Origin: Panacagrimonas sp965216805
GTDB taxonomy: Bacteria; Pseudomonadota; Gammaproteobacteria; Nevskiales; Nevskiaceae
Length of the DNA stretch: 64,000 nt
Direction of reading: 5' to 3'
NCBI RefSeq assembly: GCF_965216805.1
Contig: NZ_CBDCGN010000002.1
Span: forward strand, 1,922,001 to 1,986,000
Shown piece after piece: positions 44,819-52,928 of this stretch; within the stretch, counting starts at the first letter, position 1; each line of letters starts with the position of its first letter. A program made the translations under genes and the position numbers. The notes under the pieces were generated by a model, which was given only the letters and a program-made list of their open reading frames with translations, was not told where the DNA came from and made no database searches.

Positions 44819-45889
44819 TCAGGACACGGAATTCTCGATTTCCCCGCCACCCAGGCAGCGCTCACCGTCGTACAGCACGCAGTACTGCCCGGGCGAGACG
44901 GCCCGCTGCGGCTGCTCGAACCGCACCTCGACACTGCCGTCCGGCAGCGCTTCGGCGCTACAGGCCTGCAAGGCCTGTCGATGGCGGATGCGCGCGTGCA
45001 GCGGACATGAAAATTCAGTCGGGCGCTCGATCCACGAGAAGCCGCACGTGCGCAGTCGTGTGCTCATCAGCAGCGGATGGTGGGCGTCCTGCGTCACCAC
45101 CAGCGTGTTGTCGGCGAGCCGCTTGGCGGCGACGTACCACGGAGCCTGCCTGGCCCCGCGACGGCCGCCGATGCTCAGACCGCGCCGCTGACCCAGCGTG
45201 TAGAACATCAAGCCCTGATGCTCGCCGATGTACGTGCCAGCGTCGTCCACCATCGGGCCCGGGTTCGGCTGCAGGTAATGCTGCAGAAATTCGCGGAACG
45301 GCCGCTCGCCGATGAAACAGATGCCGGTGGAATCCTTGCGCCGATGATTCGGCAAGCCTGCTTTGCGCGCGAGCTCGCGTACCTCCGGCTTGGCCAGATC
45401 GCCGATCGGAAACAGCACGCGCTCGAAATGTTCGCGCGCCACCAGCGCCAGGAAATAGGTCTGGTCCTTGTCCTCGGTCACCGAGCGCAGCAGCGCACCG
45501 TCGTGCAGGCGCGCGTAGTGACCGGTGGCGACGAAGTCCGCGCCCAGTCGCAGCGCGTGTTCGCGGAACGGTTGGAACTTGACCTCGCGGTTGCACAGCA
45601 GGTCCGGATTGGGCGTGCGGCCCGCACGGTAATCATCGAGAAAGTGCGCGAACACGCGCTCGCGGTATTCGGCGGAGAAATCCACGCGGTGCAGCGGGAT
45701 ACTCAGTTCCTCGGCCACCGCGCGCGCCGACTGGAAGTCCTCCGCCGCGGTGCAGTAACCCTGCTCGTCCTCGGTCCAGTTCTGCATGAACAGGCCGGAC
45801 ACCCGATAACCCTGATCCTTCAGGCGCCAGGCGGCGACGGCGGAATCGACCCCGCCGGACAGGCCGACGATGACATGCGGTGCGCTCAC
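44819..45889 (-). CDS. mnmA: tRNA-specific 2-thiouridylase MnmA
   Basis: MnmA thiolates U34 of tRNA-Lys, -Glu and -Gln. The 356-residue protein has the PP-loop GLSGGVDSAVAA (9-20), the catalytic cysteines in PDLLCNREVKF and GICFIGERPF, and FYTLGQRRGLSIGG followed by a beta-barrel C-terminus (QRAVSPGQYCVLYDGERCLGGG). It starts with GTG. It lies 12 bases after the Nudix gene, the usual nudJ-mnmA order of gammaproteobacteria. Confidence 0.96.
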   Translation of the reverse strand: MSAPHVIVGLSGGVDSAVAAWRLKDQGYRVSGLFMQNWTEDEQGYCTAAEDFQSARAVAEELSIPLHRVDFSAEYRERVFAHFLDDYRAGRTPNPDLLCNREVKFQPFREHALRLGADFVATGHYARLHDGALLRSVTEDKDQTYFLALVAREHFERVLFPIGDLAKPEVRELARKAGLPNHRRKDSTGICFIGERPFREFLQHYLQPNPGPMVDDAGTYIGEHQGLMFYTLGQRRGLSIGGRRGARQAPWYVAAKRLADNTLVVTQDAHHPLLMSTRLRTCGFSWIERPTEFSCPLHARIRHRQALQACSAEALPDGSVEVRFEQPQRAVSPGQYCVLYDGERCLGGGEIENSVS

Positions 45890-45901
45890 GATGCGACGGC
45901 T

Positions 45902-46357
45902 TCAGAGCAGGTGTCGCACCACGTCCAGCGGCAGGATGCGGCCGGCGCGATGGTCTTCGACGCACTGCAGGACCGCGGGGCCGCGGTGCAGCTCCCGACA
46001 CGCCAGCAGCTCGTCCAGGCTCATCCAGCGTGCGCGCAGGATGCCGGCGTCGAGTTGGCGTTCGGGCTCGTGCGTCAACGCCTGGGCGACGAATGCAAAG
46101 CGCACGAAGGCGTAGGGCAGGGTGTCGGGCTGCCACACGTAGGTGCCGAGAAAACCGGTCGGCTGCACCTGCCACGCGGACTCTTCCAGAGTTTCGCGGA
46201 CCACGCCTTGCACCAGCGTTTCGTCGGCCTCCCAGTGTCCGGCCGGCTGGTTGATGCGCAGTTCGCCGTCGATCAGCTCTTCCACCATCAGGTAGCGGCC
46301 TTCGCGCTCCACCACCGCGGCGACCACGATGTGCGGCTGCCAGGACGAAGTGCTCAC
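45902..46357 (-). CDS. Nudix hydrolase, NudJ-like
   Basis: A 151-residue Nudix protein. The Nudix box runs GHWEADETLVQGVVRETLEESAW (G-x5-E-x7-REUxEExxU), with the N-terminal strand HIVVAAVVEREGRYLMVEE. NudJ of E. coli is a thiamine-pyrophosphate/nucleotide phosphatase and is the neighbour of mnmA. GTG 46357 overlaps the gspN stop (GTGA), so the gene sits at the end of the gsp transcript. Confidence 0.92.
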   Translation of the reverse strand: MSTSSWQPHIVVAAVVEREGRYLMVEELIDGELRINQPAGHWEADETLVQGVVRETLEESAWQVQPTGFLGTYVWQPDTLPYAFVRFAFVAQALTHEPERQLDAGILRARWMSLDELLACRELHRGPAVLQCVEDHRAGRILPLDVVRHLL

Positions 46358-47127
46358 GGCGTGGTCCCCGCGGCGCTGCCCTGACGACGCAGGTGATACC
46401 AGCCCTGGGCGTCGGGCTGACCCAGATTGCGCACCAAGTTGCCGACCAGCGGCGGGGCATCCGGCTTGGGCTTCATCTGCAGGTGCAACGCGTATCGACG
46501 GTCATGTCCCAGTTGCGCTTCACCGGTGACGTCGAGCGCGCCTGCCAGGGTGCTGAACGTCGCCTTGATGCCGGCGGTTTCGCTCTCGATCAGGGCCTGG
46601 TAGTCGCCCAGAACCACCGGGTCGCGACCGAGCTTCCAGCCCAGGCCGCGCACGGTCGCGGTGGCCTGCGCGCGATCCGGCCACTGCTTGCGCAGGCGCA
46701 GGGTTTCGATCTGCAACCCAGCCTGTCCTTGCAAGGGCAGGTTGGCCTGACCCGCCAGCGCGGCCAGCGCCGCCACCGGCGTAGAGAACCGCAGATCGCT
46801 CAGGGTCATGGTCCCTGACGGCACCAGCGCGACCTTGCCGTCCAGCAGCGTGCCCCGGCTGCCGCCGTTGAGGTGAAAGCTGGCGCGCCCCAGCAGCAGG
46901 TGCAGCGGGCGCAAGGTCCAGGCCAAATCGTTCAGTGCCGGCTGGTTGCGCACCTGGACGCTGGCGGCACTACCCGCAGACACCGTGCCGTCCAGGCCGT
47001 AAAGCTGCACAGGACTTTGCATCAGCGCGGGCGCGAACCAGCCGTAAACGCGATCCACCGGCGCATGCAGCAGCACCGTCAGTGCGAACACTGCCACCCC
47101 AAACAGCAGCAGCCGCGCATGCTTCAT
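46354..47127 (-). CDS. gspN: Type II secretion protein N
   Basis: GspN is a bitopic inner-membrane protein of the type II secretion system. The 257-residue protein has one N-terminal membrane segment (LLLFGVAVFALTVLLHAPV) and a periplasmic beta-rich domain (YGLDGTVSAGSAASVQV, LLDGKVALVPSGTMTLSDLRF, LPLQGQAGLQIETLRLR). It overlaps gspM by one base and the Nudix gene by four. The identity rests on the layout and on gene order; sequence motifs of this family are weak. Confidence 0.82.
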   Translation of the reverse strand: MKHARLLLFGVAVFALTVLLHAPVDRVYGWFAPALMQSPVQLYGLDGTVSAGSAASVQVRNQPALNDLAWTLRPLHLLLGRASFHLNGGSRGTLLDGKVALVPSGTMTLSDLRFSTPVAALAALAGQANLPLQGQAGLQIETLRLRKQWPDRAQATATVRGLGWKLGRDPVVLGDYQALIESETAGIKATFSTLAGALDVTGEAQLGHDRRYALHLQMKPKPDAPPLVGNLVRNLGQPDAQGWYHLRRQGSAAGTTP

Positions 47128-47672
47128 CACGAGGCACGCACCAGCGACAGCCGTACGTCGACCCGGCCCGGCGTGGCTTGCGGCTCGATATCGAAGGTCT
47201 GCACGCTCACCCCATAACCCGTCTGCAGTTTCGCCAGCCAGCGCACCAGCCCGTCGAAGGCGACGTCTTCGAACCAGACGCGCACTTCGGTATCGCCTTC
47301 GGGCTGGATACGCGACGGGCTTTTGCCCAGGCTGCCCTGCTTGCTGGCCTGATCCACTGCCGCCATCAGCGACATTCCGCGTCCGGCCGCCGCCGCCGGC
47401 GCATTGCCCTGACTCCGATGGACCTGCACCGCGGCCTGTTCCAGCTTGATCGCGACGGCACGCGCGGCCTCCAGGCCAGCCATGCGCTGCTGGCGCGACT
47501 GCATCATCGGCTCCCACATCAGCAGGTAGAGCAGGGTGACGAGCAGCGCCGCGGCGCCCACCGTCACCAGCCAGCGCTCGCGCATCTGCAGGGCCAGGAA
47601 CCGTTCGCGCGACTGCGTCCAGGCCTGGTTCCAGGTCTGGGCGAGTGCGGGCGGTAGCGCGGGCGTCTTCAT
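47127..47672 (-). CDS. gspM: Type II secretion protein M
   Basis: GspM partners GspL in the inner-membrane platform. The 181-residue protein has a short cytoplasmic N-terminus, a membrane helix (about 34-53, WLVTVGAAALLVTLLYLLMW), a coiled-coil-like stretch and a periplasmic ferredoxin-like domain (DTEVRVWFEDVAFDGLVRWLAKLQTGYGVSVQTFDI). Its ATG overlaps the gspL stop by four bases. Confidence 0.88.
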   Translation of the reverse strand: MKTPALPPALAQTWNQAWTQSRERFLALQMRERWLVTVGAAALLVTLLYLLMWEPMMQSRQQRMAGLEAARAVAIKLEQAAVQVHRSQGNAPAAAAGRGMSLMAAVDQASKQGSLGKSPSRIQPEGDTEVRVWFEDVAFDGLVRWLAKLQTGYGVSVQTFDIEPQATPGRVDVRLSLVRAS

Positions 47673-48868
47673 GCGGGATTGAGGCGGGCGCGAATCTGCA
47701 CGCTGCCGGATTCGGCGTTGGCAGACTGCACTTCCAGGGTGGCGGCACGCTGGCCGGCAAACCAGTTGCGCAGGTTCTCCAACACTTGCAGGTCGGATGC
47801 GGTCATGGACAGGAACAGCGCGCCGTCGCGATATTGCATGCCGCCCAGCTTGAGACCGGGGCTGGCCTTGAGGGCCTGGCTCAGCACCTCGATCAGTACC
47901 AGCGGGCCGCCCGCGGCGCCGCCGCCCAGCGCACGCAACTGCTGATCGAGCTGCGCCTCCAGGTTGACCACCCGCGTCTGACTCGGAAACAGTTGCTGGA
48001 AGCGCTGCAGATTGGCCTGATCCTGCGCCTGCAGCGCTGCAGCCAGGCGCGCGTTGTCCACGGTCACGCCGACCAACAGGACCAGCAGCCACAGGGCCAG
48101 CAAGGCCGCCGATACCCGCCACGGCTTCCAGAATTTCTGCAGGTCCTGCTGCTGCGAATAAACCCCTTGCAGCAGGTTGATGGCGTGTTCGTCGCGCCAG
48201 TGCACTGCCAGTGCCGACAGCGCGTCGCCGTGTCCGGGCAGCAGGTGCAGCGGCCAGTCCAGTTGCGTCCAGTCGGCTGCGGAGTCGCCGCAGACCAGCA
48301 GGCGCAGCGGTGGCTTGCCGTCGCCCGCAGCGATGTGCAGGTAGCCGGGCAGATCGCCGACGTGGCAGGCGAAGCCGGACCAGCTGCCAGTGCGCACGAC
48401 GACGTACTCGCCGTCGGCCAGGCCGCTCCAGGATTCGCCGCCGGGGTCGACCGGCAGCGCCAGCACTTCGGGGGTCAGCACGTCGGGCCGCAGGCCGTGT
48501 TCGCGCAGCGGCGCCAGCCAGCTCTGCAGACGCGTGTGCGACACGATCGCCACCGGATAGCGGCCGTCGGCCTGACGCGGGCCGAGCGAGAAGTGCAGGG
48601 TGTCGATGTCCTCCGCAACCTGGTCCTCCAGGGCGTAGGGCAGCGCCTGCAATACCTTGGCCACCTGCCGGGCCGGCACCGCCACCGCGGTCAGGCGCAC
48701 GTCTGCGGCGGGGGCGAACACCACCACTCGGCGGCCCGCAGCCAGTGCAGCGGCCTGGTGCAAGGAGCCGTTGCGAACTTCCAGGCTGCGCGCCTCGGCG
48801 GTGCCGGTGGCGAACCGGACGTCGTCTGCAGGCGTGGCGCCCAGCCGGATGTAAAGAGTTTCGCGCAC
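47669..48868 (-). CDS. gspL: Type II secretion protein L
   Basis: GspL links the ATPase GspE to the membrane platform. The 399-residue protein has an actin-like cytoplasmic domain (about 1-240, with AVPARQVAKVLQALPYALEDQVAEDIDTLHFSLG), a membrane helix (about 248-268, AALLALWLLVLLVGV) and a periplasmic ferredoxin-like domain (VLSQALKASPGLKLGGMQYRDGALFLSMTASDL). It starts with GTG. The gap to gspK is 28 bases, the only real gap inside gspH-N. Confidence 0.9.
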   Translation of the reverse strand: MRETLYIRLGATPADDVRFATGTAEARSLEVRNGSLHQAAALAAGRRVVVFAPAADVRLTAVAVPARQVAKVLQALPYALEDQVAEDIDTLHFSLGPRQADGRYPVAIVSHTRLQSWLAPLREHGLRPDVLTPEVLALPVDPGGESWSGLADGEYVVVRTGSWSGFACHVGDLPGYLHIAAGDGKPPLRLLVCGDSAADWTQLDWPLHLLPGHGDALSALAVHWRDEHAINLLQGVYSQQQDLQKFWKPWRVSAALLALWLLVLLVGVTVDNARLAAALQAQDQANLQRFQQLFPSQTRVVNLEAQLDQQLRALGGGAAGGPLVLIEVLSQALKASPGLKLGGMQYRDGALFLSMTASDLQVLENLRNWFAGQRAATLEVQSANAESGSVQIRARLNPA

Positions 48869-48896
48869 GCCGGGGTAAGGGCCGCTGAAGAAGGGT

Positions 48897-49922
48897 TTAT
48901 TCGGTATCCGTGCTGCGCACGAGGACCACGGGCGTGCCGCGGTCGGATCGATATATCAGGCTATATAGTGCCACACGACCATTGCCGACCACCGCTTCCA
49001 GCTGCAGGCGGAACAGGCGGGTGGATACGGTCAGCATGGAGGGGTCGGCGTCGCCGCCGATCAACTCCAGTTTCTCGCTGATCTGCGCCGGATTCTCCAG
49101 CGGCTGCTCTTCCCGCAACTCGGAAAATTCGCGCAGGCGCGCGTTGCCGCCGGGCTTGGCGCTGAGCGCCATCAGCAGCTCGGGTGTGGCGGTGTTGACG
49201 TTGATCGGCGTCACGCCGTCCACCGGCAGTGCGGTGACGTGCGGCAGCAGCAGACGGTACACCTTGCGCGCGTCGTCGGAGCGCGCGTCGTACATCGCGT
49301 CGAGCACGCTGCGCAATTCGGTGACGCTGGCCATCGGGCGGTTGGCGGCGCGGCGCGGAGGGTCCAGCGACAGGTAGTCGTTGTCCTCGCGACCGCTGCC
49401 GGTGGGATTCTGATCCGCGTCGATCCAATCGCGGATGGACTGCGCCAGGACCAGCGGGTCCGGGATCAGGCTGGTGCCGCCTTCGATGTTTTCGATCAGG
49501 CGCGCGAACAGGCGGACCTGGCGCTGGAACTCGGTGTCGGGCTGGCCGCTGGTGCCGAGGTTGGTGCTGTCGTCTGCCAGGCCCAGGTTGTTGAGGTTGT
49601 ACTGCGCGGTGGCGTCGGTGATGCGGCCCTGGATCACGCCGTTTTCCACCGGCAGGCTTTGCGGCGTGGCCCAGGCATCGTCGAGCGCGTCGTAGTCGTT
49701 GTCCTCGGCGTCGCGCTCCAGCACCGTGCGCACCCAGTCCTCGGCGCCGCTGGCATAACCCCAGGCGCGCGCCGAATCCTGCAGGGTGGAAGTTCGCTGG
49801 ATGGCGAAGTGGCCCGCGTCGAGCACTGCGGTGGCGGCGATGACCGCGATGGATACGATCAGGACCGCGGTGATCAGCGCGACGCCGCGCTGGCGCCCGG
49901 GATGAGTACGGGCGGGGTTCAC
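48897..49922 (-). CDS. gspK: Type II secretion minor pseudopilin K
   Basis: GspK caps the pseudopilus tip with GspI and GspJ. The 341-residue protein has the pseudopilin N-terminus HPGRQRGVALITAVLIVSI; as typical for GspK, the position after the cleavage site is Val/Ala-type and Glu5 is absent. It has the large helical domain (LVLAQSIRDWIDADQNP, NDYLSLDPPRRAANRPMASVTELRSV, and PINVNTATPELLMAL). GTG 49922 overlaps the gspJ stop (GTGA). Confidence 0.92.
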   Translation of the reverse strand: MNPARTHPGRQRGVALITAVLIVSIAVIAATAVLDAGHFAIQRTSTLQDSARAWGYASGAEDWVRTVLERDAEDNDYDALDDAWATPQSLPVENGVIQGRITDATAQYNLNNLGLADDSTNLGTSGQPDTEFQRQVRLFARLIENIEGGTSLIPDPLVLAQSIRDWIDADQNPTGSGREDNDYLSLDPPRRAANRPMASVTELRSVLDAMYDARSDDARKVYRLLLPHVTALPVDGVTPINVNTATPELLMALSAKPGGNARLREFSELREEQPLENPAQISEKLELIGGDADPSMLTVSTRLFRLQLEAVVGNGRVALYSLIYRSDRGTPVVLVRSTDTE

Positions 49923-50773
49923 GACTCGGCCTGCTCCGCGGTGTCGCCGCCGTCCGCCGGGCTTGGCTCTGTCGGCGCCGGTTCGGCCTCGGCTTCCGGC
50001 TCCGGTGTCTGCTCCTGCTCCTGCGCTCCGGGCTGCACCGGTGCCTGCCCACCGATCAGCCGCCCGGGCAGCAGGCCCTGCCTGGTCAGCAGACCGCCGC
50101 CACTGCCGGCACCGGCGACGGCGCCCAATTGCGACAGCGGCGTGCGGAACAGGTAGCGCAGCTCGCCCCAGTCGGAGGTGACCAGGACGAGTTCCACCGC
50201 CACCGGCGGCGGCACGGTGGCGAGGCTGGCGCGGTCGCCGCTCTGTTGGTCGCGCGGTGGCCACGCTTCCTGCCACTGCAGCGCAGTGTCCAGAAAGCGC
50301 CAGCGAACTTCGTCGATATCGCTCAGCAAGGGCAGGTCGACCGGCTCGGCATCCTGCGGCAGGTCCAGCATGGGATAGCTGCTGCGGCGCAACTCGCCGT
50401 CCTCCAGACGGTAGCTGACGCGCTCCATGCTGGAGCGCCCGCTATCGAGCGGACTGCGCCAGCCGCCGCGGACCAGACTCAGGACCTCGTCCTGTGTGTA
50501 GGAAAATGCCGGCTCGGGGTCGCCGAAGCTGTCGCGTAGCGGGCGGTCGCGCAGGTTGTGGAAGTCTGTGCGCAAGCGCAGGAAGGCGCGCTGGAAATCC
50601 GCAGTGCGGTCCATCGAATTCTCGATGCCGACGCGCGTCTTGAGCACGCTGTTGAGTCCGCCGTATGCCATCGCCGCCATGATCGAGAACACCAGCACGA
50701 CGACGATGATTTCCAGCAGGGTGAATCCCCGCTGTCGCGCGACCGCCGCGCCTGCGCTGCGTCGCCGGCTCAT
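49919..50773 (-). CDS. gspJ: Type II secretion minor pseudopilin J
   Basis: A 284-residue minor pseudopilin with the prepilin site QRGFTLLEIIVVVLVFSIMAAMAYGGL (Glu at +5) and the GspJ body (RLRTDFHNLRDRPLRDSFGD, YRLEDGELRRSSYPMLD, IDEVRWRFLD). The C-terminus carries an unusual extension of about 60 residues, Gly-rich and then rich in Glu, Pro and Gln (PEPEAEAEPAPTEP). Its ATG overlaps the gspI reading frame by four bases on the other side (ATGA). Confidence 0.92.
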   Translation of the reverse strand: MSRRRSAGAAVARQRGFTLLEIIVVVLVFSIMAAMAYGGLNSVLKTRVGIENSMDRTADFQRAFLRLRTDFHNLRDRPLRDSFGDPEPAFSYTQDEVLSLVRGGWRSPLDSGRSSMERVSYRLEDGELRRSSYPMLDLPQDAEPVDLPLLSDIDEVRWRFLDTALQWQEAWPPRDQQSGDRASLATVPPPVAVELVLVTSDWGELRYLFRTPLSQLGAVAGAGSGGGLLTRQGLLPGRLIGGQAPVQPGAQEQEQTPEPEAEAEPAPTEPSPADGGDTAEQAES

Positions 50774-51150
50774 CGCCGTGCCGGCAGAAAGCCGGTCAGG
50801 CTGGCCAGCGCGGCGTCTTCCCGACCAGGGCCGTAGACCTCGATGTCGACGCGATTGAGATACGGGTCCTCGGTGCCGGCGACTTGCGCCCGCCACACCC
50901 ACTCGACACCGCTCATCTGCGCTTTGCCGTTGCTGCGACCGGTGCCGGGCCGCTCGGCCTCCAGCTGGAACTCGGTCAGGCGGTTGTGCGCCACCCACAA
51001 GGCCAGGGTCTTCTGGCGCAGATAGCCGGCGTTGTTGGCCTGCTGCGCCATCGCGCCGATCACCGCCGACAGCGCGATGGCCAGCACCGCCACCGCAACC
51101 AGCACTTCGACCAGGGTGAATCCGCGTGACGGAAGTCGCGTGCGGATCAT
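50770..51150 (-). CDS. gspI: Type II secretion minor pseudopilin I
   Basis: A 126-residue minor pseudopilin: prepilin site SRGFTLVEVLVAVAVLAIALSAVIGA (Glu at +5), then the GspI pattern QQANNAGYLRQKTLALWVAHNRLTEFQLE and the C-terminal VDIEVYGP. GspI nucleates the tip complex with GspJ and GspK. ATG 51150 overlaps the gspH stop (ATGA). Confidence 0.93.
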   Translation of the reverse strand: MIRTRLPSRGFTLVEVLVAVAVLAIALSAVIGAMAQQANNAGYLRQKTLALWVAHNRLTEFQLEAERPGTGRSNGKAQMSGVEWVWRAQVAGTEDPYLNRVDIEVYGPGREDAALASLTGFLPARR

Positions 51151-51734
51151 GACGCGCCGCGTTCCAGGCGCTCGTAGCTGAACTGTCCCAGGGCGGTGCC
51201 CTCGACGCGGTAGTACGCGGCGTTGTCGGGCAAAACCACGTCCAGCGTGAAGGCGGTGACCTCGCCGCTGGACAGGATCAGCACCTGCGGCTCGGTCGTG
51301 GTGTCCTCGTTCAACGCCAGGCGGCCATCGTCGGAGATCCTGGCTTCGGGATCTTCGATCGGCGCCGGCTTCTGCAGGCGACCATCGATACGCAGTTCGA
51401 GCTCGAACGGCTGCGGAATCTCGCGCGGCCGGAACAGGCCTTCTTCGACGACCGACCACTGCCCGGACAGGCCGTCCGGCACCAGAAACTCGATACCGGC
51501 CTGAGTCACGCGAAAGCCGAACTCCAGCCCCTTGGCCTGGGCTTCGTCGGACGCCAGTTGCAGCAGCTGCTCCAGCCGCCGCGATTCCGCCTGCATGCGA
51601 TCGTCCACCGCCCGGCCGGAGACGGTCAGGCTCACCAAAGTCGCCAGCACGCCGATGATCACCATCACCACCAGCAACTCCAGCAGGGTGAAGCCGAGGT
51701 CGGGCCGGTCGCGGGCGAGGGCGGTGCGCGGCAT
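51147..51734 (-). CDS. gspH: Type II secretion minor pseudopilin H
   Basis: A 195-residue minor pseudopilin with the prepilin site DLGFTLLELLVVMVIIGVLATLVSLTV (Glu at +5), the helix AESRRLEQLLQLASDEAQAKGLEFGFRV and a beta-rich C-terminus (WSVVEEGLFRPREIP). GspH sits between the tip and the GspG body of the pseudopilus. Gap to gspG is 96 bases. Confidence 0.92.
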   Translation of the reverse strand: MPRTALARDRPDLGFTLLELLVVMVIIGVLATLVSLTVSGRAVDDRMQAESRRLEQLLQLASDEAQAKGLEFGFRVTQAGIEFLVPDGLSGQWSVVEEGLFRPREIPQPFELELRIDGRLQKPAPIEDPEARISDDGRLALNEDTTTEPQVLILSSGEVTAFTLDVVLPDNAAYYRVEGTALGQFSYERLERGAS

Positions 51735-51830
51735 GGGCGTCAGCGCCCGACCGGGTCGACCGATCGGACCGAATCGGCGCGACCGCTCACCCGGTCCGGA
51801 TCACCCGGTCCGCGAGCGCCCACCCCGTGA

Positions 51831-52283
51831 TCACCCACTCATGTTCCAGTTGCCGATGTCGGCCGCCGCACCCTCGCCGCCGGGCCGGTTATCGGCCCCC
51901 AGCGAGAAGATGTCGATTTCGCCCTGTACCCCGGGCGACAGGTACTGGTAGGGATTGCCCCAGGGGTCCTTGGGAAGCTGGCCGATATAGCCGCCGGGTT
52001 TCCAGTTCTTGGCCGCGGGCTCGCCGGACGGCTGGGTGACCAGGGCTTCGATACCCTGCTGCGTGCTGGGATAGTAGAAATTGTCCAGCTTGTAGAGATT
52101 GAGCGCGGCTTCCAGAGCGCGCACGTCCTGCTTGGCGCGGGCGATACGGGCGTCGTCGGGTCGGTCCATGATGCGCGGCACCACCACGGCGGCCAGAATG
52201 CCCAGGATGACCACCACCACCATGATCTCGATCAGCGTGAAACCGCGGTGCGCACGCAGGCCGCGGCGGCCTTGAATATTCAT
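51831..52283 (-). CDS. gspG: Type II secretion major pseudopilin G
   Basis: The main subunit of the pseudopilus, 150 residues. The prepilin site HRGFTLIEIMVVVVILGILAAVVVPRIM has Gly at -1 and Glu at +5, followed by the family body (DVRALEAALNLYKLDNFYYPSTQQGIEALVTQPSGEP, PKDPWGNPYQYLSPGVQGEIDIFSLGADN). It is the first gene of gspG-N; gspC, D, E and F are not in the window. Only 30 bases separate its start from the divergent rhombosortase gene. Confidence 0.96.
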   Translation of the reverse strand: MNIQGRRGLRAHRGFTLIEIMVVVVILGILAAVVVPRIMDRPDDARIARAKQDVRALEAALNLYKLDNFYYPSTQQGIEALVTQPSGEPAAKNWKPGGYIGQLPKDPWGNPYQYLSPGVQGEIDIFSLGADNRPGGEGAAADIGNWNMSG

Positions 52284-52313
52284 GTTGCGTAGCTTCGGGA
52301 GTCGGACGCGACA

Positions 52314-52928
52314 ATGCGTCAAGCGATGATAACAGCGGGCAGTTTGCGAAGTTCCCTGCGTGCGCTGTGGCCGCCGCTGACCCTGGCCTTGCTGATGCTG
52401 GCTCTCGCCGCAGGCGACCAACCGCTGCGCGACGCGCTGGCACTGACCCGCGAGGGACTGCAAGGCGGTCAGGTGTGGCGTCTGCTCACCGGTCACTTGG
52501 TTCATCTGGGCTGGTATCACTGCATGCTCAACCTGCTTGGACTGGCGGTGCTGCTGTGGCTGTGCCCGCAGCCGCTGCGCCCGGCCGAGTGGGTGCGCCG
52601 CGTCCTGCTGCTGTCGCTGGCGGTGTCGGCGTCCTTGTACGCGCTGATGCCGGCTCTGGCGTGGTATGTCGGATTCTCCGGCGTATTGCATGGCCTGTTC
52701 GTGTTGGGCCTGGTACCGCAGGCGCGCGCGGGCGATCGCATCGCCCTGGTCTGTCTGGCCTATCTGGCCGGCAAGCTGTTGTGGGAAGTGCTGGTGGGCG
52801 CGCCGCTGTCGGATGAACAGGCCATCGGCGGTCGCGTAGTGACGCAAGCCCACTTGTTCGGCACACTCGCCGCCCTGGCCTATGGCCTGATCTTCAAAAC
52901 CTTCCCGCCAGGAGAACGCGATCTGTGA
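52314..52928 (+). CDS. rrtA: Rhombosortase-like rhomboid protease
   Basis: A 204-residue membrane protein with about six hydrophobic helices. It has the rhomboid features GHLVHLGWYHCMLNLLGL, the nucleophile S122 in VGFSGVLHGLF and the catalytic His180 (VVTQAHLFGTLAALAYG). Length and these motifs fit rhombosortases, the rhomboid subfamily that processes GlyGly-CTERM tails of type II secreted proteins. It is divergent from gspG by 30 bases and overlaps fabD by four (GTGA). An inner ATG at 52326 is the alternative start. Confidence 0.85.
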   Translation: MRQAMITAGSLRSSLRALWPPLTLALLMLALAAGDQPLRDALALTREGLQGGQVWRLLTGHLVHLGWYHCMLNLLGLAVLLWLCPQPLRPAEWVRRVLLLSLAVSASLYALMPALAWYVGFSGVLHGLFVLGLVPQARAGDRIALVCLAYLAGKLLWEVLVGAPLSDEQAIGGRVVTQAHLFGTLAALAYGLIFKTFPPGERDL

